Positions 24,475 through 33,882 of a stretch of 40,342 nucleotides of DNA are shown piece after piece. Each line of letters begins with the position of its first letter. Position 1 is the stretch's first letter. The notes under the pieces are model-generated. The model made no database searches and was not told where the DNA came from. It saw nothing but the letters and a program-made list of their open reading frames with translations. Source of the DNA: Zhongshania aquatica (GTDB lineage Bacteria; Pseudomonadota; Gammaproteobacteria; Pseudomonadales; Spongiibacteraceae); contig NZ_JANZNQ010000022.1 of assembly GCF_027257955.1 (NCBI RefSeq), positions 1 through 40,342 on the forward strand. The letters are read 5' to 3'. The translations under genes and the position numbers were made by a program.

Positions 24475-25845
24475 ATGGCTCGTTGGATACCAGGTATTAG
24501 CCGTAGAAATCTCTTGAGGTATAGTACCTCCATTGTTGGTGCTGGTGTTTTGGCGCCGTTATGGCCGACGATAGGACGATCGGGAGAAATTGAAAAGGCG
24601 TATCCGGACGAACTATTATCAGTTGATGCATATACAAAGGGAAAAATTAGTACCGGTAGTATGATTACTGCAGACAATGTTGACGCTGTGAAAAATCTTT
24701 TAGAGCCTGCGAAATATCATCATGTAAAAAATATGGGGCGAAAACTCAAGGTTGTACCAACGACTACTGATTGGATGAAGCTCGGGCCGTGGGAGTATTT
24801 GGAAGCGACATTAAGAAACCAGGGTAAAGCTAAATTCAATGATAAAGGAAATGTGGTTAATGATGACGGTAAACCATGGATTGGTGGGCATCCATTTCCC
24901 GGCACACAGAATGCCTTGGAGCTATTTGCTGGGCTAACGTTATCGTGGGGGCGGCACGACGCTAGTCTCTATGCGATGAAAGAATATGATGTTGCGAGCA
25001 ATGGGAAAGTTGATTATAAGTACGATCTTGTATGGGCTGAGCTCTCTCCTGTTGGCCGCGTAACTCTTGATCCAAAGCCCTATTGGAACAAGCATATTGA
25101 TAAGCTGAGATTTAATACCGTAGTTTATACCTCACCGGCATCAGAGAGCGGTGCTAGTTATCTTAACATTTGGGATTACGATCAAAATAAATTGCCTGAT
25201 TTGTACGGTTATGTGCCTAGCTTTAGAAGAATTAGACAGTTTCCTAGTAATCAACGATTTGAACCCCTCGTGCCTGGCTCAGCTTTATACCTATCCGATG
25301 CTTGGGCCGCCGGAGACCCGCTTCATACATGGGGGAATTACAAGGTAATTGGTCGGCAGCCTTTACTTGCCGGCGTTTCAGGGGGCTGGAACTCGAAACA
25401 CTCAAACTGGGAGCATGGCGTTCACGGTGGAGAGTTAGGTGAAACTTTTTTTGATAGTGTTGTTGAGATGGTGCCAGAGACGATAGTGTGTGAGGCGGAA
25501 CCAACGGGATTTGCAAGGTCGCCTGTTAGTAAGAAGCGCGTTTGGTTTGATGTTCGCAACGGTATGCCGGTTGCGATGGTAACTTATGACCGGCAAGGTA
25601 AGCCATTTCGCTCCTTTGATGGTTGTTATGGCCTATATGACGATGGTGAAAATAAGTTTATGGATGGAAAACATCCATACTGGTCATGGGCATATTTACA
25701 TGCTTATGAATTTCAGTCAGGGAGAATGACGCGGATAGAGCAGGTTAAGGAGTTGGATAGTGGCCATGTCAGTTCTGCAAATAACGATTCGATTTATGAT
25801 GACTATCTAACGCATGCTGCTTTGCAGCGTCTTGGTCGTTCATGA
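24475..25845 (+). CDS. DUF1329 family protein, copy 2
   Basis: A 456-residue paralogue of the protein encoded at 19795, sharing KAYPDELLSVDA, YTKGKIS, YGYVPSFRRIRQFPSNQRFEPL and the SPVSKKRVW segment. The N terminus again carries an arginine pair (SRRNLLRY) before a hydrophobic stretch ending around APLWP, Tat-like in style. Two DUF1329 genes bracket the Ycf48-like and DUF1302 genes. A perfect terminator just upstream suggests it is expressed at a different level from copy 1. Whether the copies are redundant or bind different ligands is not known. Confidence 0.8.
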   Translation: MARWIPGISRRNLLRYSTSIVGAGVLAPLWPTIGRSGEIEKAYPDELLSVDAYTKGKISTGSMITADNVDAVKNLLEPAKYHHVKNMGRKLKVVPTTTDWMKLGPWEYLEATLRNQGKAKFNDKGNVVNDDGKPWIGGHPFPGTQNALELFAGLTLSWGRHDASLYAMKEYDVASNGKVDYKYDLVWAELSPVGRVTLDPKPYWNKHIDKLRFNTVVYTSPASESGASYLNIWDYDQNKLPDLYGYVPSFRRIRQFPSNQRFEPLVPGSALYLSDAWAAGDPLHTWGNYKVIGRQPLLAGVSGGWNSKHSNWEHGVHGGELGETFFDSVVEMVPETIVCEAEPTGFARSPVSKKRVWFDVRNGMPVAMVTYDRQGKPFRSFDGCYGLYDDGENKFMDGKHPYWSWAYLHAYEFQSGRMTRIEQVKELDSGHVSSANNDSIYDDYLTHAALQRLGRS

Positions 25846-26021
25846 GAGGCGGGCTATCGTTTGTTGGCCCTTATTTGAAAAATGCATTTTTGATCATATG
25901 GTTTGCACCTGAAGTCAGTAGCGGTGTGCTCTGTTAGGCGATAATATTTATTATTTAAATGTATCGTCCATTTATATGGCCCTAGATTTCGTATAACTGG
26001 TTTTAAATGCCTAGGTGTTAT

Positions 26022-26052
26022 GGAGGTGTGCTTGTTTGGTGCCTCCTTTTTT
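26022..26052 (+). terminator. Probable terminator after the second DUF1329 gene
   Basis: GGAGG and CCTCC pair with a loop of about 15 bases and are followed by six T on the plus strand, lying between the convergent DUF1329 and paaX genes. Confidence 0.55.
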
Positions 26053-26093
26053 CAGTGCCTTTTTATAAGAGTTAAGCAATGGTTTTAAAAAAA

Positions 26094-27023
26094 TTAACTC
26101 TGAAACCTGTCTTCTACTGAAATGTTTAATCGCGTACCTGATTCAATTGATGAGTTAAACGAAGCTGTTTCACTTACATGCTCGTGCGATAATCTGCAGG
26201 TATACTCATAAATCTGGCCGCAAAGTTCAAATGATTTTTGCCCGGGCCAGTCTCTAGGTAAGAGGGATTCTGGTAGTTGGGGGTCGTGAAGGTTAGCCCG
26301 CCGGAAAGAGTGAATCATAAGGGTTTGAACCTGAAATGCGGTTCTTGGAGTTAGGTTGTGTTGGCTTATAAGTTTTTCAGCGGCGCTAAATTCTGTAATG
26401 AAATTTCGGTACCTTGAATTGACGTTTTCTAAGTTCCAGTTGCTTCTTATTTTAATGTCATTTTGAATTTTATCGTCTGTTTCACCAGTTTCTACCCTGA
26501 ATACGATTGACAGATCTTCAAAGCCATTTTGTGTGACAATTTTTTTGGCAGATTCTACTGTTGCAGTTGGGTGTATAAATACACCATTCGCGATTAAAGT
26601 GAATCCATCCCATTCTAGGTCTCGTCGTAGTTCACTTCGCTCTGGGGTTGATTCATTATTTCGTTGAATAATAACCAGCGTCCATTTACCGTCCCAATTT
26701 TGGCTTGGGGATTTATAAATGTGCCTGTAGGCGGCTTCAAAGCGCTTGGTGCCAGAATTAGTTAGTGAGTAAAAACTTTTTCTGCCTTGCCGTTCTGATG
26801 ACAACCAGTTTTCGTCTGTAAGCCGAAAGGCACTTGTTCGAACTAGGCGTTCATTGACGCCAATTTCCGACATGAGTGAAATGAGATCACCTAGCCAAAT
26901 TCCATTTGAGTAAGGGGCGATCGAATCTCCGAAAACGGTGATAATTAAAGACTTTGATCGAGGGTCATGTTTCTTGATGTAATTCTTGACCCATTGCCCT
27001 ATTTCGTTAGATTTTCCCGGCAC
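26094..27023 (-). CDS. paaX: Phenylacetate pathway repressor PaaX
   Basis: A 309-residue protein matching PaaX in length and order of parts: an N-terminal winged helix (about 25-95, with SLIITVFGDSIAPYSNGIWLGDLI and RLVRTSAFRLTDENWL), a middle domain (WTLVII..., about 110-175) and a C-terminal helical domain with the PRDWPGQKSFELC segment. PaaX represses paa genes and is released by phenylacetyl-CoA. It lies upstream of the paa gene blocks on the minus strand, convergent with the DUF1329 gene. Its targets here may include the duplicated 14-mer before paaZ. Confidence 0.92.
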   Translation of the reverse strand: MPGKSNEIGQWVKNYIKKHDPRSKSLIITVFGDSIAPYSNGIWLGDLISLMSEIGVNERLVRTSAFRLTDENWLSSERQGRKSFYSLTNSGTKRFEAAYRHIYKSPSQNWDGKWTLVIIQRNNESTPERSELRRDLEWDGFTLIANGVFIHPTATVESAKKIVTQNGFEDLSIVFRVETGETDDKIQNDIKIRSNWNLENVNSRYRNFITEFSAAEKLISQHNLTPRTAFQVQTLMIHSFRRANLHDPQLPESLLPRDWPGQKSFELCGQIYEYTCRLSHEHVSETASFNSSIESGTRLNISVEDRFQS

Positions 27024-27408
27024 GAATTGGATATCCCTGTTAATTACGACGAAGTGTGTAGTTCGGCGTTCATGAAATTGATGTAAGTAATATATTCCGA
27101 AATGGTCAATTTTACAGCCTAGGATTTGAGTTCATATGTATGATAAAGCACTCCATTGTATTATATTTTAAGCTTTTAGCGTTATTTTTGCGCTCTTACT
27201 TTTTCTGTAGTATCTATTACTTATTTTAGCCCACACTACGGGCTACACTAACTCAAAATATATGCGAGTATTGGCGTAGAGGGTTTTGTACTATTGTGCA
27301 TACGTAATACGATTGAATAATTAGCATTTAAAGGCGCCCACTAAGGTTGTTTACCCGCAAATTGCTAAGATTCCGACGGATGAGGTCCCAAGTGGGCAAT
27401 ATGATGTT
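27024..27408. other. Intergenic region between paaX and the fused hydratase/dehydrogenase gene
   Basis: These 385 AT-rich bases should contain the paaX promoter. No coding frame of useful length is seen. ATTGTGCATACGTAAT (27292-27307) partly resembles the ATTGTGTATCATAT repeats before paaZ and could be a degenerate copy. No terminator with a T-run was recognised for the fused gene that ends at 27409. Confidence 0.4.
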
Positions 27409-29514
27409 TTATGTATTCAGTTCGGATAACTCTCTGTTGGCTTCAACTAAGCGGATCAGTAGTTGTGCAGGTTCCCAAAATGCATCGTCTGTCTGTTTAT
27501 GAAGCGTTCGTAATTTCTGTAGAATATGCTTTAGGCCCACTTTTTCTGCATGGTACATTGGGCCGCCGCGCCACCGAGGAAAGCCGTAGCCATTCACGTA
27601 TACGACGTCTATATCACTGGGCCGTGCAGCGACCCCTTCGTCAAGGATACGAATGCCCTCGTTAACAAGCGCAAGTGTAAGGCGGTCAATAATTTCGGTG
27701 TCTTGAATTTCACGCCTATCAATTTTCCATTGTTGAGCAATACTGGAGACCAGTGTGTTGACGGAGTCGTCATCGCTGCGTTCGCGTGTTTCTTGGTCAT
27801 AGGTATAGTAACCGGAGCCAGATTTCTGGCCAAGACGTCCACTTTCCACCAGAGCGTCAGGAAGAGCGAATTCTGCCATGCTTCCGCTAGGGATGCCTTG
27901 GTCTCGACGTGACCTGTAGCTAATGTCAATGCCCGCAAGGTCGCCTACTGCCAGTGGACCCATAGCCATTCCCCAAGATTGAATTGCAGTATCTATTTGT
28001 GAGGGGGTGCAGCCTTCCAGCAGTAAGAGCTGTGCTTGGCGTGCATAGCCTTTTAGCATTCTATTACCGACAAAACCATGGCATACACCAACGGCGACAG
28101 GCACTTTCCCGATGCGCTTGCCAATGTCCATGACGGTTTTTAGTACATCTGGTGCGGTCTTTTCGGCCCGGACAACTTCAAGAAGTTTCATAATGTTGGC
28201 TGGACTAAAAAAATGTGCACCGACAACGTCTTGAGGACGGTCTGTAGTGGCAGCGATGGTGTCAATATCCAAATACGAGGTATTGGTAGCGAGGATGCAG
28301 TCTGTTTTGCAAACTGTAACGAGTTTGGCAAAAACTTCTTTCTTTACCTCCATGTTTTCAAAAGTTGCTTCAATAACTAAGTCGGCGTTTGCAATATCTT
28401 GGTAGTCTAGACTGGGTTTAATACAAGCTATCGCGTCGTTAACTTGTTCCTGGCTAAGAAGTCCTCGTTTCATAGATTGTGAATAATTCATTTTAATCTG
28501 TGCAATTCCACGACTGAGATTCGCCTCCGCTGTTTCTACCAGTGTTACTGGGAGGTCTGCGTTAGCGAAACACATGGCAATACCGCCGCCCATGGTGCCG
28601 GCGCCAATAATAGCAACTTGCTCAACAGGGCGAGCGATAGCAGATTGTGCTGTACCGGTGAGCTTAGCGCTTGATCGCTCGGCGAAGAAAATGTGACGTA
28701 AGGCGGCGGAGCCTGCCGAGCTTCGGCATTCGAGAAATCGTTCTCGTTCTATCTGTTGACCTTCGTCTATATTGGTTTTTGTAGCTAATTCAATGAGATC
28801 CAGAATGTAGCTCGTCGCGAGAACACCGCTAGGTTTTATTGAAAGCCTTTTCTTTGCAAAGAATCCATCTGGTGTTTGTGGGATGAGAAGCTCACCAGTT
28901 CGCCTAATTTCGGCACCGTTTTTGATTTGCTCGCGAAGGTGCAGCAGTGCGGAGTCTATCGATGATGATTCTATTATTTGATCAATTAAGCCGTGTTCTA
29001 AAGCCTCTGTGGCTGAAATTGGTTTTCCGCTAGAAATCATGGCAAGCGCTTTTTCAGCGCCTACCAGGCGGGGTAGGCGCTGTGTGCCGCCAGAGCCCGG
29101 TACTAGCCCTAGGGTAACCTCAGGTAGGCCAAGTTTTGTTGTTGCTGTCGCGCATCGATAGTGAGCCGCCATTGCTATTTCAAGCCCGCCACCTAAGGCA
29201 TTGCCGTGTAATAAGGCCATTACAGGTACGGCAAACTCTTCAATTGCAGCAATGACCTCGGGGAGTGTGGGAGAGGTTTGTGGCTTTCCAAATTCAGTAA
29301 TGTCTGCGCCAGCGATAAAGGTTTTACCTTTGCAATACAAAAGCACCGCACTAACGTTGTCGTTCTTTGCTTTATCTAGCGAGCTTAGTAGGCCTTCGCG
29401 AACTGCCGCAGAAATTGCGTTTATTGGCGGGTTGTCTATTGAAATAAGCGCGACGCCATCTTTGATTTCATACCCTATCGGCGATGATTTTGGGTGCTTT
29501 TCTGTGTTCGGCAT
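27409..29514 (-). CDS. Fused enoyl-CoA hydratase / 3-hydroxyacyl-CoA dehydrogenase (FadB-like)
   Basis: A 701-residue two-domain enzyme. The N-terminal crotonase domain (about 10-200) has FIAGADI and both catalytic glutamates, Glu112 in GGGLEIAM and Glu132 in PEVTLG. The C-terminal dehydrogenase starts with the NAD motif GAGTMGGGIAMCF near residue 300 and contains VVGAHFFSPANIMKLLEVV with the catalytic histidine. It hydrates the 2,3-dehydroadipyl-CoA intermediate and oxidises 3-hydroxyadipyl-CoA, the jobs of separate PaaF and PaaH in E. coli, neither of which is present. Start placed at ATG 29514 after GAGGAA; a TTG 14 codons earlier lacks a site. Divergent from paaZ. Use in the Paa pathway is inferred from position. 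Confidence 0.85.
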   Translation of the reverse strand: MPNTEKHPKSSPIGYEIKDGVALISIDNPPINAISAAVREGLLSSLDKAKNDNVSAVLLYCKGKTFIAGADITEFGKPQTSPTLPEVIAAIEEFAVPVMALLHGNALGGGLEIAMAAHYRCATATTKLGLPEVTLGLVPGSGGTQRLPRLVGAEKALAMISSGKPISATEALEHGLIDQIIESSSIDSALLHLREQIKNGAEIRRTGELLIPQTPDGFFAKKRLSIKPSGVLATSYILDLIELATKTNIDEGQQIERERFLECRSSAGSAALRHIFFAERSSAKLTGTAQSAIARPVEQVAIIGAGTMGGGIAMCFANADLPVTLVETAEANLSRGIAQIKMNYSQSMKRGLLSQEQVNDAIACIKPSLDYQDIANADLVIEATFENMEVKKEVFAKLVTVCKTDCILATNTSYLDIDTIAATTDRPQDVVGAHFFSPANIMKLLEVVRAEKTAPDVLKTVMDIGKRIGKVPVAVGVCHGFVGNRMLKGYARQAQLLLLEGCTPSQIDTAIQSWGMAMGPLAVGDLAGIDISYRSRRDQGIPSGSMAEFALPDALVESGRLGQKSGSGYYTYDQETRERSDDDSVNTLVSSIAQQWKIDRREIQDTEIIDRLTLALVNEGIRILDEGVAARPSDIDVVYVNGYGFPRWRGGPMYHAEKVGLKHILQKLRTLHKQTDDAFWEPAQLLIRLVEANRELSELNT

Positions 29515-29595
29515 TAGCGGTTCCTCGTGTGCGTTATTTGCGCTTGCAGCGTCCAATTTGTGAAAGTGTTACACAAAAAGTAATTATAGGCATCT

Positions 29596-29626
29596 ATTGT
29601 GTATCATATTTAATTGTGTATCATAT
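29596..29626. promoter_or_regulatory. Perfect 14-bp tandem repeat in the divergent paaZ promoter region
   Basis: ATTGTGTATCATAT occurs at 29596-29609 and again at 29613-29626, a 17-bp period. It sits between the divergent fused-enzyme gene and the paaZ operon, where a PaaX operator would be expected. The core TGTATCAT also appears before paaK and before the StyC-like gene on the opposite strand. Binding by PaaX is inferred. Confidence 0.6.
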
Positions 29627-29722
29627 CTAAAGATAGCGCTCATGAGGCTCTTGGTGATTTAGAGAGTATTGAAGTGCAGATATTTAGTTATAAATAATAA
29701 ACAGCACAGTGGAGTCTGGTTT

Positions 29723-31765
29723 ATGAAGCTCAATAGTTACATCGGCGGAAAATGGCGTGAAGGCGAGGGCCGCGGGGTCGAAACATTTGACGCTGTGACC
29801 GGCGAGACTGTGTGTTTCGTCTCTAGCGACGGCGTCGATTTTGCGCAGGCATTGCGTTACGGCAGAGAAGTTGGTGGCGCTGCACTACGGGCCATGACAT
29901 TCCACGATCGTGCCGCTGCACTAAAGGCAATGGCTAAGCAGCTAATGGCGGATAAAGAAGATTTTTATGCGCTATCGGCTAAAACCGGTGCAACCCGTGC
30001 CGACAGCTGGGTGGATATAGAAGGTGGTTTAGGCACCGTATTTACCTATGCCAGCCTCGCAACACGTGAACTGCCAAATGATGTAATGACGGTTGAGGGC
30101 GACGTTGAAAACCTATCGCGGGGTGGCAGCTTCCTCGGCCGCCATATTTTAACCTCTAAGCGTGGCGTGTCATTGCACATCAATGCCTTCAACTTTCCGT
30201 GCTGGGGTATGCTCGAGAAAATCGCGCCTAGCCTGATTGCCGGTGTTCCCGTTATTGTGAAGCCCGCCAGCGCTAATGCTTTTCTTGCCCAAGCGATGGT
30301 TAAGGCGATTGTTGATGGTGGATTCCTGCCCGAAGGCGCTATACAGCTTATCTGCGGTTCCGTTGGCGATCTCTTTGAGCACCTCAATGAACAAGATTTA
30401 GTCACCTTTACAGGCTCTGCCAGTACCGGCCGCAAATTGCGGACACACCCAAATATTGTCGCAAACTCAATTCCTTTTACGATGGAAGCGGATTCCCTAA
30501 ATTGCGCCATTCTGGGTAGGACGGTAGCAAAGGACGATCCCGAGTTTGACCTGTTCATTAAAGAAGTTGTTAAAGAGATGACGGTTAAGGCCGGTCAAAA
30601 ATGCACGGCTATTCGTAGAATTGTGGTGCCACGCGCCTTAATGGACGATGTTATCGAGGCGCTAAGTGCGCGGCTAGACAAAATCACTGTTGGTAATCCG
30701 AATGATGAAAGTGTTCGCATGGGCGCCTTGGTAAGCAAGAGTCAGGTTGAGGATGTACGTAGTCAGGTAGCACGTCTTACTGAAGAATGTGAGCTTGTCT
30801 ACGGCGGTGGCGACTGCTTAGATTTAGTGGGTGCAGATAGTAAAGTAGGCGCCTTTTTTCCTAAAACCCTTCTCAAATGCGACAAGCCTTTTGAGAAAAT
30901 GTTAGTGCACGAGATCGAGGCTTTTGGTCCGGTAAGTACCGTAATGCCCTACGACAGCATTGACGATGCAATTCGCATTGCGCAGCTCGGCAAAGGTAGT
31001 TTAGTCGCTTCAGTGGTTACTTTCGACAATGCCGAGGCGCGCGAGTTGGTGCTGGCAGCAGCAGCTTGGCATGGTCGAATTCATATTCTTAACCGCGATT
31101 GCGCTAAAGAATCTACCGGTCATGGTTCACCGCTCGCGATGTTGGTTCATGGTGGGCCTGGTCGTGCTGGTGGTGGCGAAGAACTTGGTGGCTTGCGCGC
31201 GGTTAAGCATTATATGCAGCGCACTGCGTTGCAGGGTTCTCCTAATATACTGTCTGCTATTACCTCTGAATATCACCGCGGTGCGGTGGTAGAGAGTGAT
31301 GGCGTTCACCCGTTCAAAAAATACTTTGAAGATCTACAAATTGGCGAAACGCTAATAACCCACCGCCGCACAGTGACTGAAGCCGATATCGTGAATTTCG
31401 GCTGTGTTAGTGGCGATCATTTCTATGCTCATTTTGACGAAATTGCTGCCAAAGACTCCTTCTTTGGCAAGCGCGTGGCGCATGGCTATTTTGTGATTTC
31501 TGCGGCTGCCGGTATGTTTGTTGAGCCTTCACAAGGCCCTGTTATTGCAAACTATGGCTTAGATAATTTGCGCTTTATCGAGCCCGTGGGCATCGGCGAT
31601 ACCATCCGCGCCAAACTGACCGTTAAGAAGAAAATCAAGAAAACACCCCGCGGCGATGAGAAAGCTAACGGTGTTGTTGCGTGGGCTATCGAGGTCACCA
31701 ATCAGCACGATGTTGCAGTTGCTATTTATGACATTCTGACACTGGTTGAACGCCGCGAAGTTTGA
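29723..31765 (+). CDS. paaZ: Bifunctional oxepin-CoA hydrolase / semialdehyde dehydrogenase PaaZ
   Basis: A 680-residue fusion matching PaaZ. The N-terminal aldehyde dehydrogenase domain (about 1-525) has [22 protein letters not shown], and the nucleophile cysteine in GQKCTAIRR. The C-terminal MaoC-like hotdog domain (about 535-680) has the hydratase motif [10 protein letters not shown]. It opens the oxepin-CoA ring and oxidises the resulting aldehyde to 3-oxo-5,6-dehydrosuberyl-CoA in the cytoplasm. Start set at ATG 29723, where PaaZ proteins begin and GGAG precedes; an ATG 18 codons earlier is unlikely. First gene of the long paa operon, with a candidate PaaX operator upstream. Confidence 0.93.
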   Translation: MKLNSYIGGKWREGEGRGVETFDAVTGETVCFVSSDGVDFAQALRYGREVGGAALRAMTFHDRAAALKAMAKQLMADKEDFYALSAKTGATRADSWVDIEGGLGTVFTYASLATRELPNDVMTVEGDVENLSRGGSFLGRHILTSKRGVSLHINAFNFPCWGMLEKIAPSLIAGVPVIVKPASANAFLAQAMVKAIVDGGFLPEGAIQLICGSVGDLFEHLNEQDLVTFTGSASTGRKLRTHPNIVANSIPFTMEADSLNCAILGRTVAKDDPEFDLFIKEVVKEMTVKAGQKCTAIRRIVVPRALMDDVIEALSARLDKITVGNPNDESVRMGALVSKSQVEDVRSQVARLTEECELVYGGGDCLDLVGADSKVGAFFPKTLLKCDKPFEKMLVHEIEAFGPVSTVMPYDSIDDAIRIAQLGKGSLVASVVTFDNAEARELVLAAAAWHGRIHILNRDCAKESTGHGSPLAMLVHGGPGRAGGGEELGGLRAVKHYMQRTALQGSPNILSAITSEYHRGAVVESDGVHPFKKYFEDLQIGETLITHRRTVTEADIVNFGCVSGDHFYAHFDEIAAKDSFFGKRVAHGYFVISAAAGMFVEPSQGPVIANYGLDNLRFIEPVGIGDTIRAKLTVKKKIKKTPRGDEKANGVVAWAIEVTNQHDVAVAIYDILTLVERREV

Positions 31766-31780
31766 GCGAGGAGAATTGTT

Positions 31781-32572
31781 ATGAATTACCAAAATATCGA
31801 ATTCACGGTAGAAGATGGCGTTGCCCTGCTGCGCCTTAATCGACCAGACTCATTGAATAGTTTTACGGCGGCAATGCATGGCGAGGTGCGCAAAGTACTG
31901 AGCCAAGCGGCAGAAGACAAACTTGTTCGCTGTGTTGTTATTACCGGAAATGGTCGCGGATTTTGCGCCGGACAAGACTTAAATGATCGTGCTGTTGCAC
32001 CTAGCGACACCATGCCCGATCTGGGTGATTCAGTAGAGAATTACTATAACCCTTTAATCCGTTTAATTACCCACATGGAAAAGCCCGTTATTTGTGCGGT
32101 TAATGGCGTCGCCGCCGGTGCAGGCGCAAATATCGCCTTAGCCTGCGATATTGTTATTGCTGGTCGCAAGGCGAGTTTCATTGAGTCCTTTGCAAAGCTA
32201 GGACTCATTCCTGATTCAGGTGGTACGTGGATACTACCGCGTTTGGTCGGCATGGCAAGGGCCAGAGGCCTCGCGATGCTTGGGCCTAAGGTGTCTGCTG
32301 AACAGGCCGCAGATTGGGGAATGATTTGGCAAGTTGTTGACGACGAAGTCCTGATGGACACCGTGTTAGCACTGGCAAAGCAGATGGCGACTCAGCCAAC
32401 ACGGGGCTTTGCCTTTACTAAGAAGGCCTTCCTATCGTCAGCGACCAATAGCCTTGATGAGCAGCTCGAGGTAGAGAAGGAGCTGATGCGCAGCGCTGGT
32501 AAAACATACGACTACAAAGAGGGCGTCTTTGCCTTTATAGAAAAGCGCAATCCTGAATTTCGTGGTGAATAA
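31781..32572 (+). CDS. paaG: 1,2-epoxyphenylacetyl-CoA isomerase PaaG
   Basis: A 263-residue crotonase-family protein of PaaG length. FCAGQDLNDR and AAGAGANIALACD provide the oxyanion hole, and GLIPDSGGTWILPR, WGMIWQVVDD and the YKEGVFAFIEKR tail are characteristic of PaaG. It isomerises ring-1,2-epoxyphenylacetyl-CoA to the oxepin and also shifts double bonds in a later intermediate. It starts 15 bases after paaZ with GAGGAG upstream, so the genes are co-transcribed. Confidence 0.93.
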   Translation: MNYQNIEFTVEDGVALLRLNRPDSLNSFTAAMHGEVRKVLSQAAEDKLVRCVVITGNGRGFCAGQDLNDRAVAPSDTMPDLGDSVENYYNPLIRLITHMEKPVICAVNGVAAGAGANIALACDIVIAGRKASFIESFAKLGLIPDSGGTWILPRLVGMARARGLAMLGPKVSAEQAADWGMIWQVVDDEVLMDTVLALAKQMATQPTRGFAFTKKAFLSSATNSLDEQLEVEKELMRSAGKTYDYKEGVFAFIEKRNPEFRGE

Positions 32573-32646
32573 TCTATCTAGTAGCGAACGCTGGCGCTGT
32601 AAGAATTACAAGAGTGTAAGCGCGATTAAGGGTTTAGGAGAAGAAA

Positions 32647-33861
32647 TTGAAAAGCTTGAGAGATGTTTTTATTTGTGACGCCCAGCGTACGCCAATTGGC
32701 CGTTACGGTGGCGCGTTAGCGCCAGTGCGCGGGGATGATCTCGGTGCAGTGCCAATGCGGGCTTTAATAGCGAGAAACCCTAGCGTTGATTGGTCGAAGG
32801 TAGATGACGTTTTTTACGGCTGCGCGAACCAAGCTGGTGAAGATAACAGGAATGTGGCGCGGATGTCGGCGCTACTTGCAGGCTTGCCGGTCGACGTGCC
32901 TGGTGTGACCGTTAATCGTCTGTGTGGGTCTGGAATGGATGCGGTGGGTAACGCTGCGCGGGCAATAAAAACAGGTGAAGCAGAGCTTGTAATTGCTGGC
33001 GGTGTCGAGTCGATGTCCCGCGCTCCTTTCGTTGTTTCAAAGACCGATTCTGCCTTTGGTCGTAATAGCCAAATGTTTGATACCACATTGGGTTGGCGTT
33101 TTATTAATAAAGCAATGAAAGCTCAGTACGGCGTGGACTCCATGCCCGAAACGGCAGAAAACGTTGCGGCAGATTTTAATATTAGCAGGGCAGATCAAGA
33201 TAAGTTTGCCTATGTGTCGCAACAGCGTACGGCGGCTGCGCAAGCTCGGGGTCGTTTCGACTGTGAAATTGCTGCGGTGAGCATTCCGAGTCGCAAAGGC
33301 GAGCCGATAATTGTTGACCGCGACGAGCACCCCCGTGCTGACACTACCCTTGAAGGCCTAGCGAAATTACCAACGCCTTTTCGACAGGACGGAACAGTAA
33401 CGGCAGGTAACTCCTCGGGTCTTAACGACGGCGCCTGCGCCCTATTGTTAGCGTCGGAAACGGCAGTTAGTCGTTACGGTTTAACACCAAAAGCCAAAGT
33501 GCTGGGTATGGCTGCAAGTGGTTTGGCACCAAGAATTATGGGCTACGGACCAGTAGAGGCAAGCCGTAAGGTTTTGGAGCAGGCCGGTTTAACAATTGCT
33601 GACATGGATGTTATTGAACTAAATGAGGCATTTGCGGCGCAAGGCCTAGCAGTATTGCGAGCATTAAATATCGCCGAAGACGATGCGCGTGTTAACCCAA
33701 ATGGCGGCGCCATAGCGCTAGGTCATCCATTAGGAATGAGCGGGGCGCGCTTGGTCACTACGGCTGTTTATGAATTGATCGAACGTAAAAAGCGCTATGC
33801 ACTTTGCACTATGTGTATCGGCGTAGGCCAAGGTATTGCCATTGTAATCGAGCGTGTTTAA
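32647..33861 (+). CDS. paaJ: 3-oxoadipyl-CoA / 3-oxo-5,6-dehydrosuberyl-CoA thiolase
   Basis: A 404-residue thiolase with all catalytic parts: nucleophile Cys93 in NRLCGSGMDA, NEAFA, GHPLG with the histidine, and the second cysteine in CTMCIGVGQG. It cleaves the beta-ketoacyl-CoA intermediates of the pathway to acetyl-CoA and succinyl-CoA. The start is a TTG at 32647: it is preceded by AGGAG at proper spacing and no ATG lies nearby. It follows paaG by 74 bases. Its intact active site contrasts with the thiolase-like protein encoded at 10312. Confidence 0.92.
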   Translation: MKSLRDVFICDAQRTPIGRYGGALAPVRGDDLGAVPMRALIARNPSVDWSKVDDVFYGCANQAGEDNRNVARMSALLAGLPVDVPGVTVNRLCGSGMDAVGNAARAIKTGEAELVIAGGVESMSRAPFVVSKTDSAFGRNSQMFDTTLGWRFINKAMKAQYGVDSMPETAENVAADFNISRADQDKFAYVSQQRTAAAQARGRFDCEIAAVSIPSRKGEPIIVDRDEHPRADTTLEGLAKLPTPFRQDGTVTAGNSSGLNDGACALLLASETAVSRYGLTPKAKVLGMAASGLAPRIMGYGPVEASRKVLEQAGLTIADMDVIELNEAFAAQGLAVLRALNIAEDDARVNPNGGAIALGHPLGMSGARLVTTAVYELIERKKRYALCTMCIGVGQGIAIVIERV

Positions 33862-33882
33862 GGAATTAAAAGGAGTACTAAA

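Noticed and set aside
27331-27429. Short plus-strand frame with a protein-like run (KVVYPQIAKIPTDEV)
   Set aside because: About 32 codons, overlaps the end of the fused enzyme gene on the other strand, and has no start or ribosome binding site.
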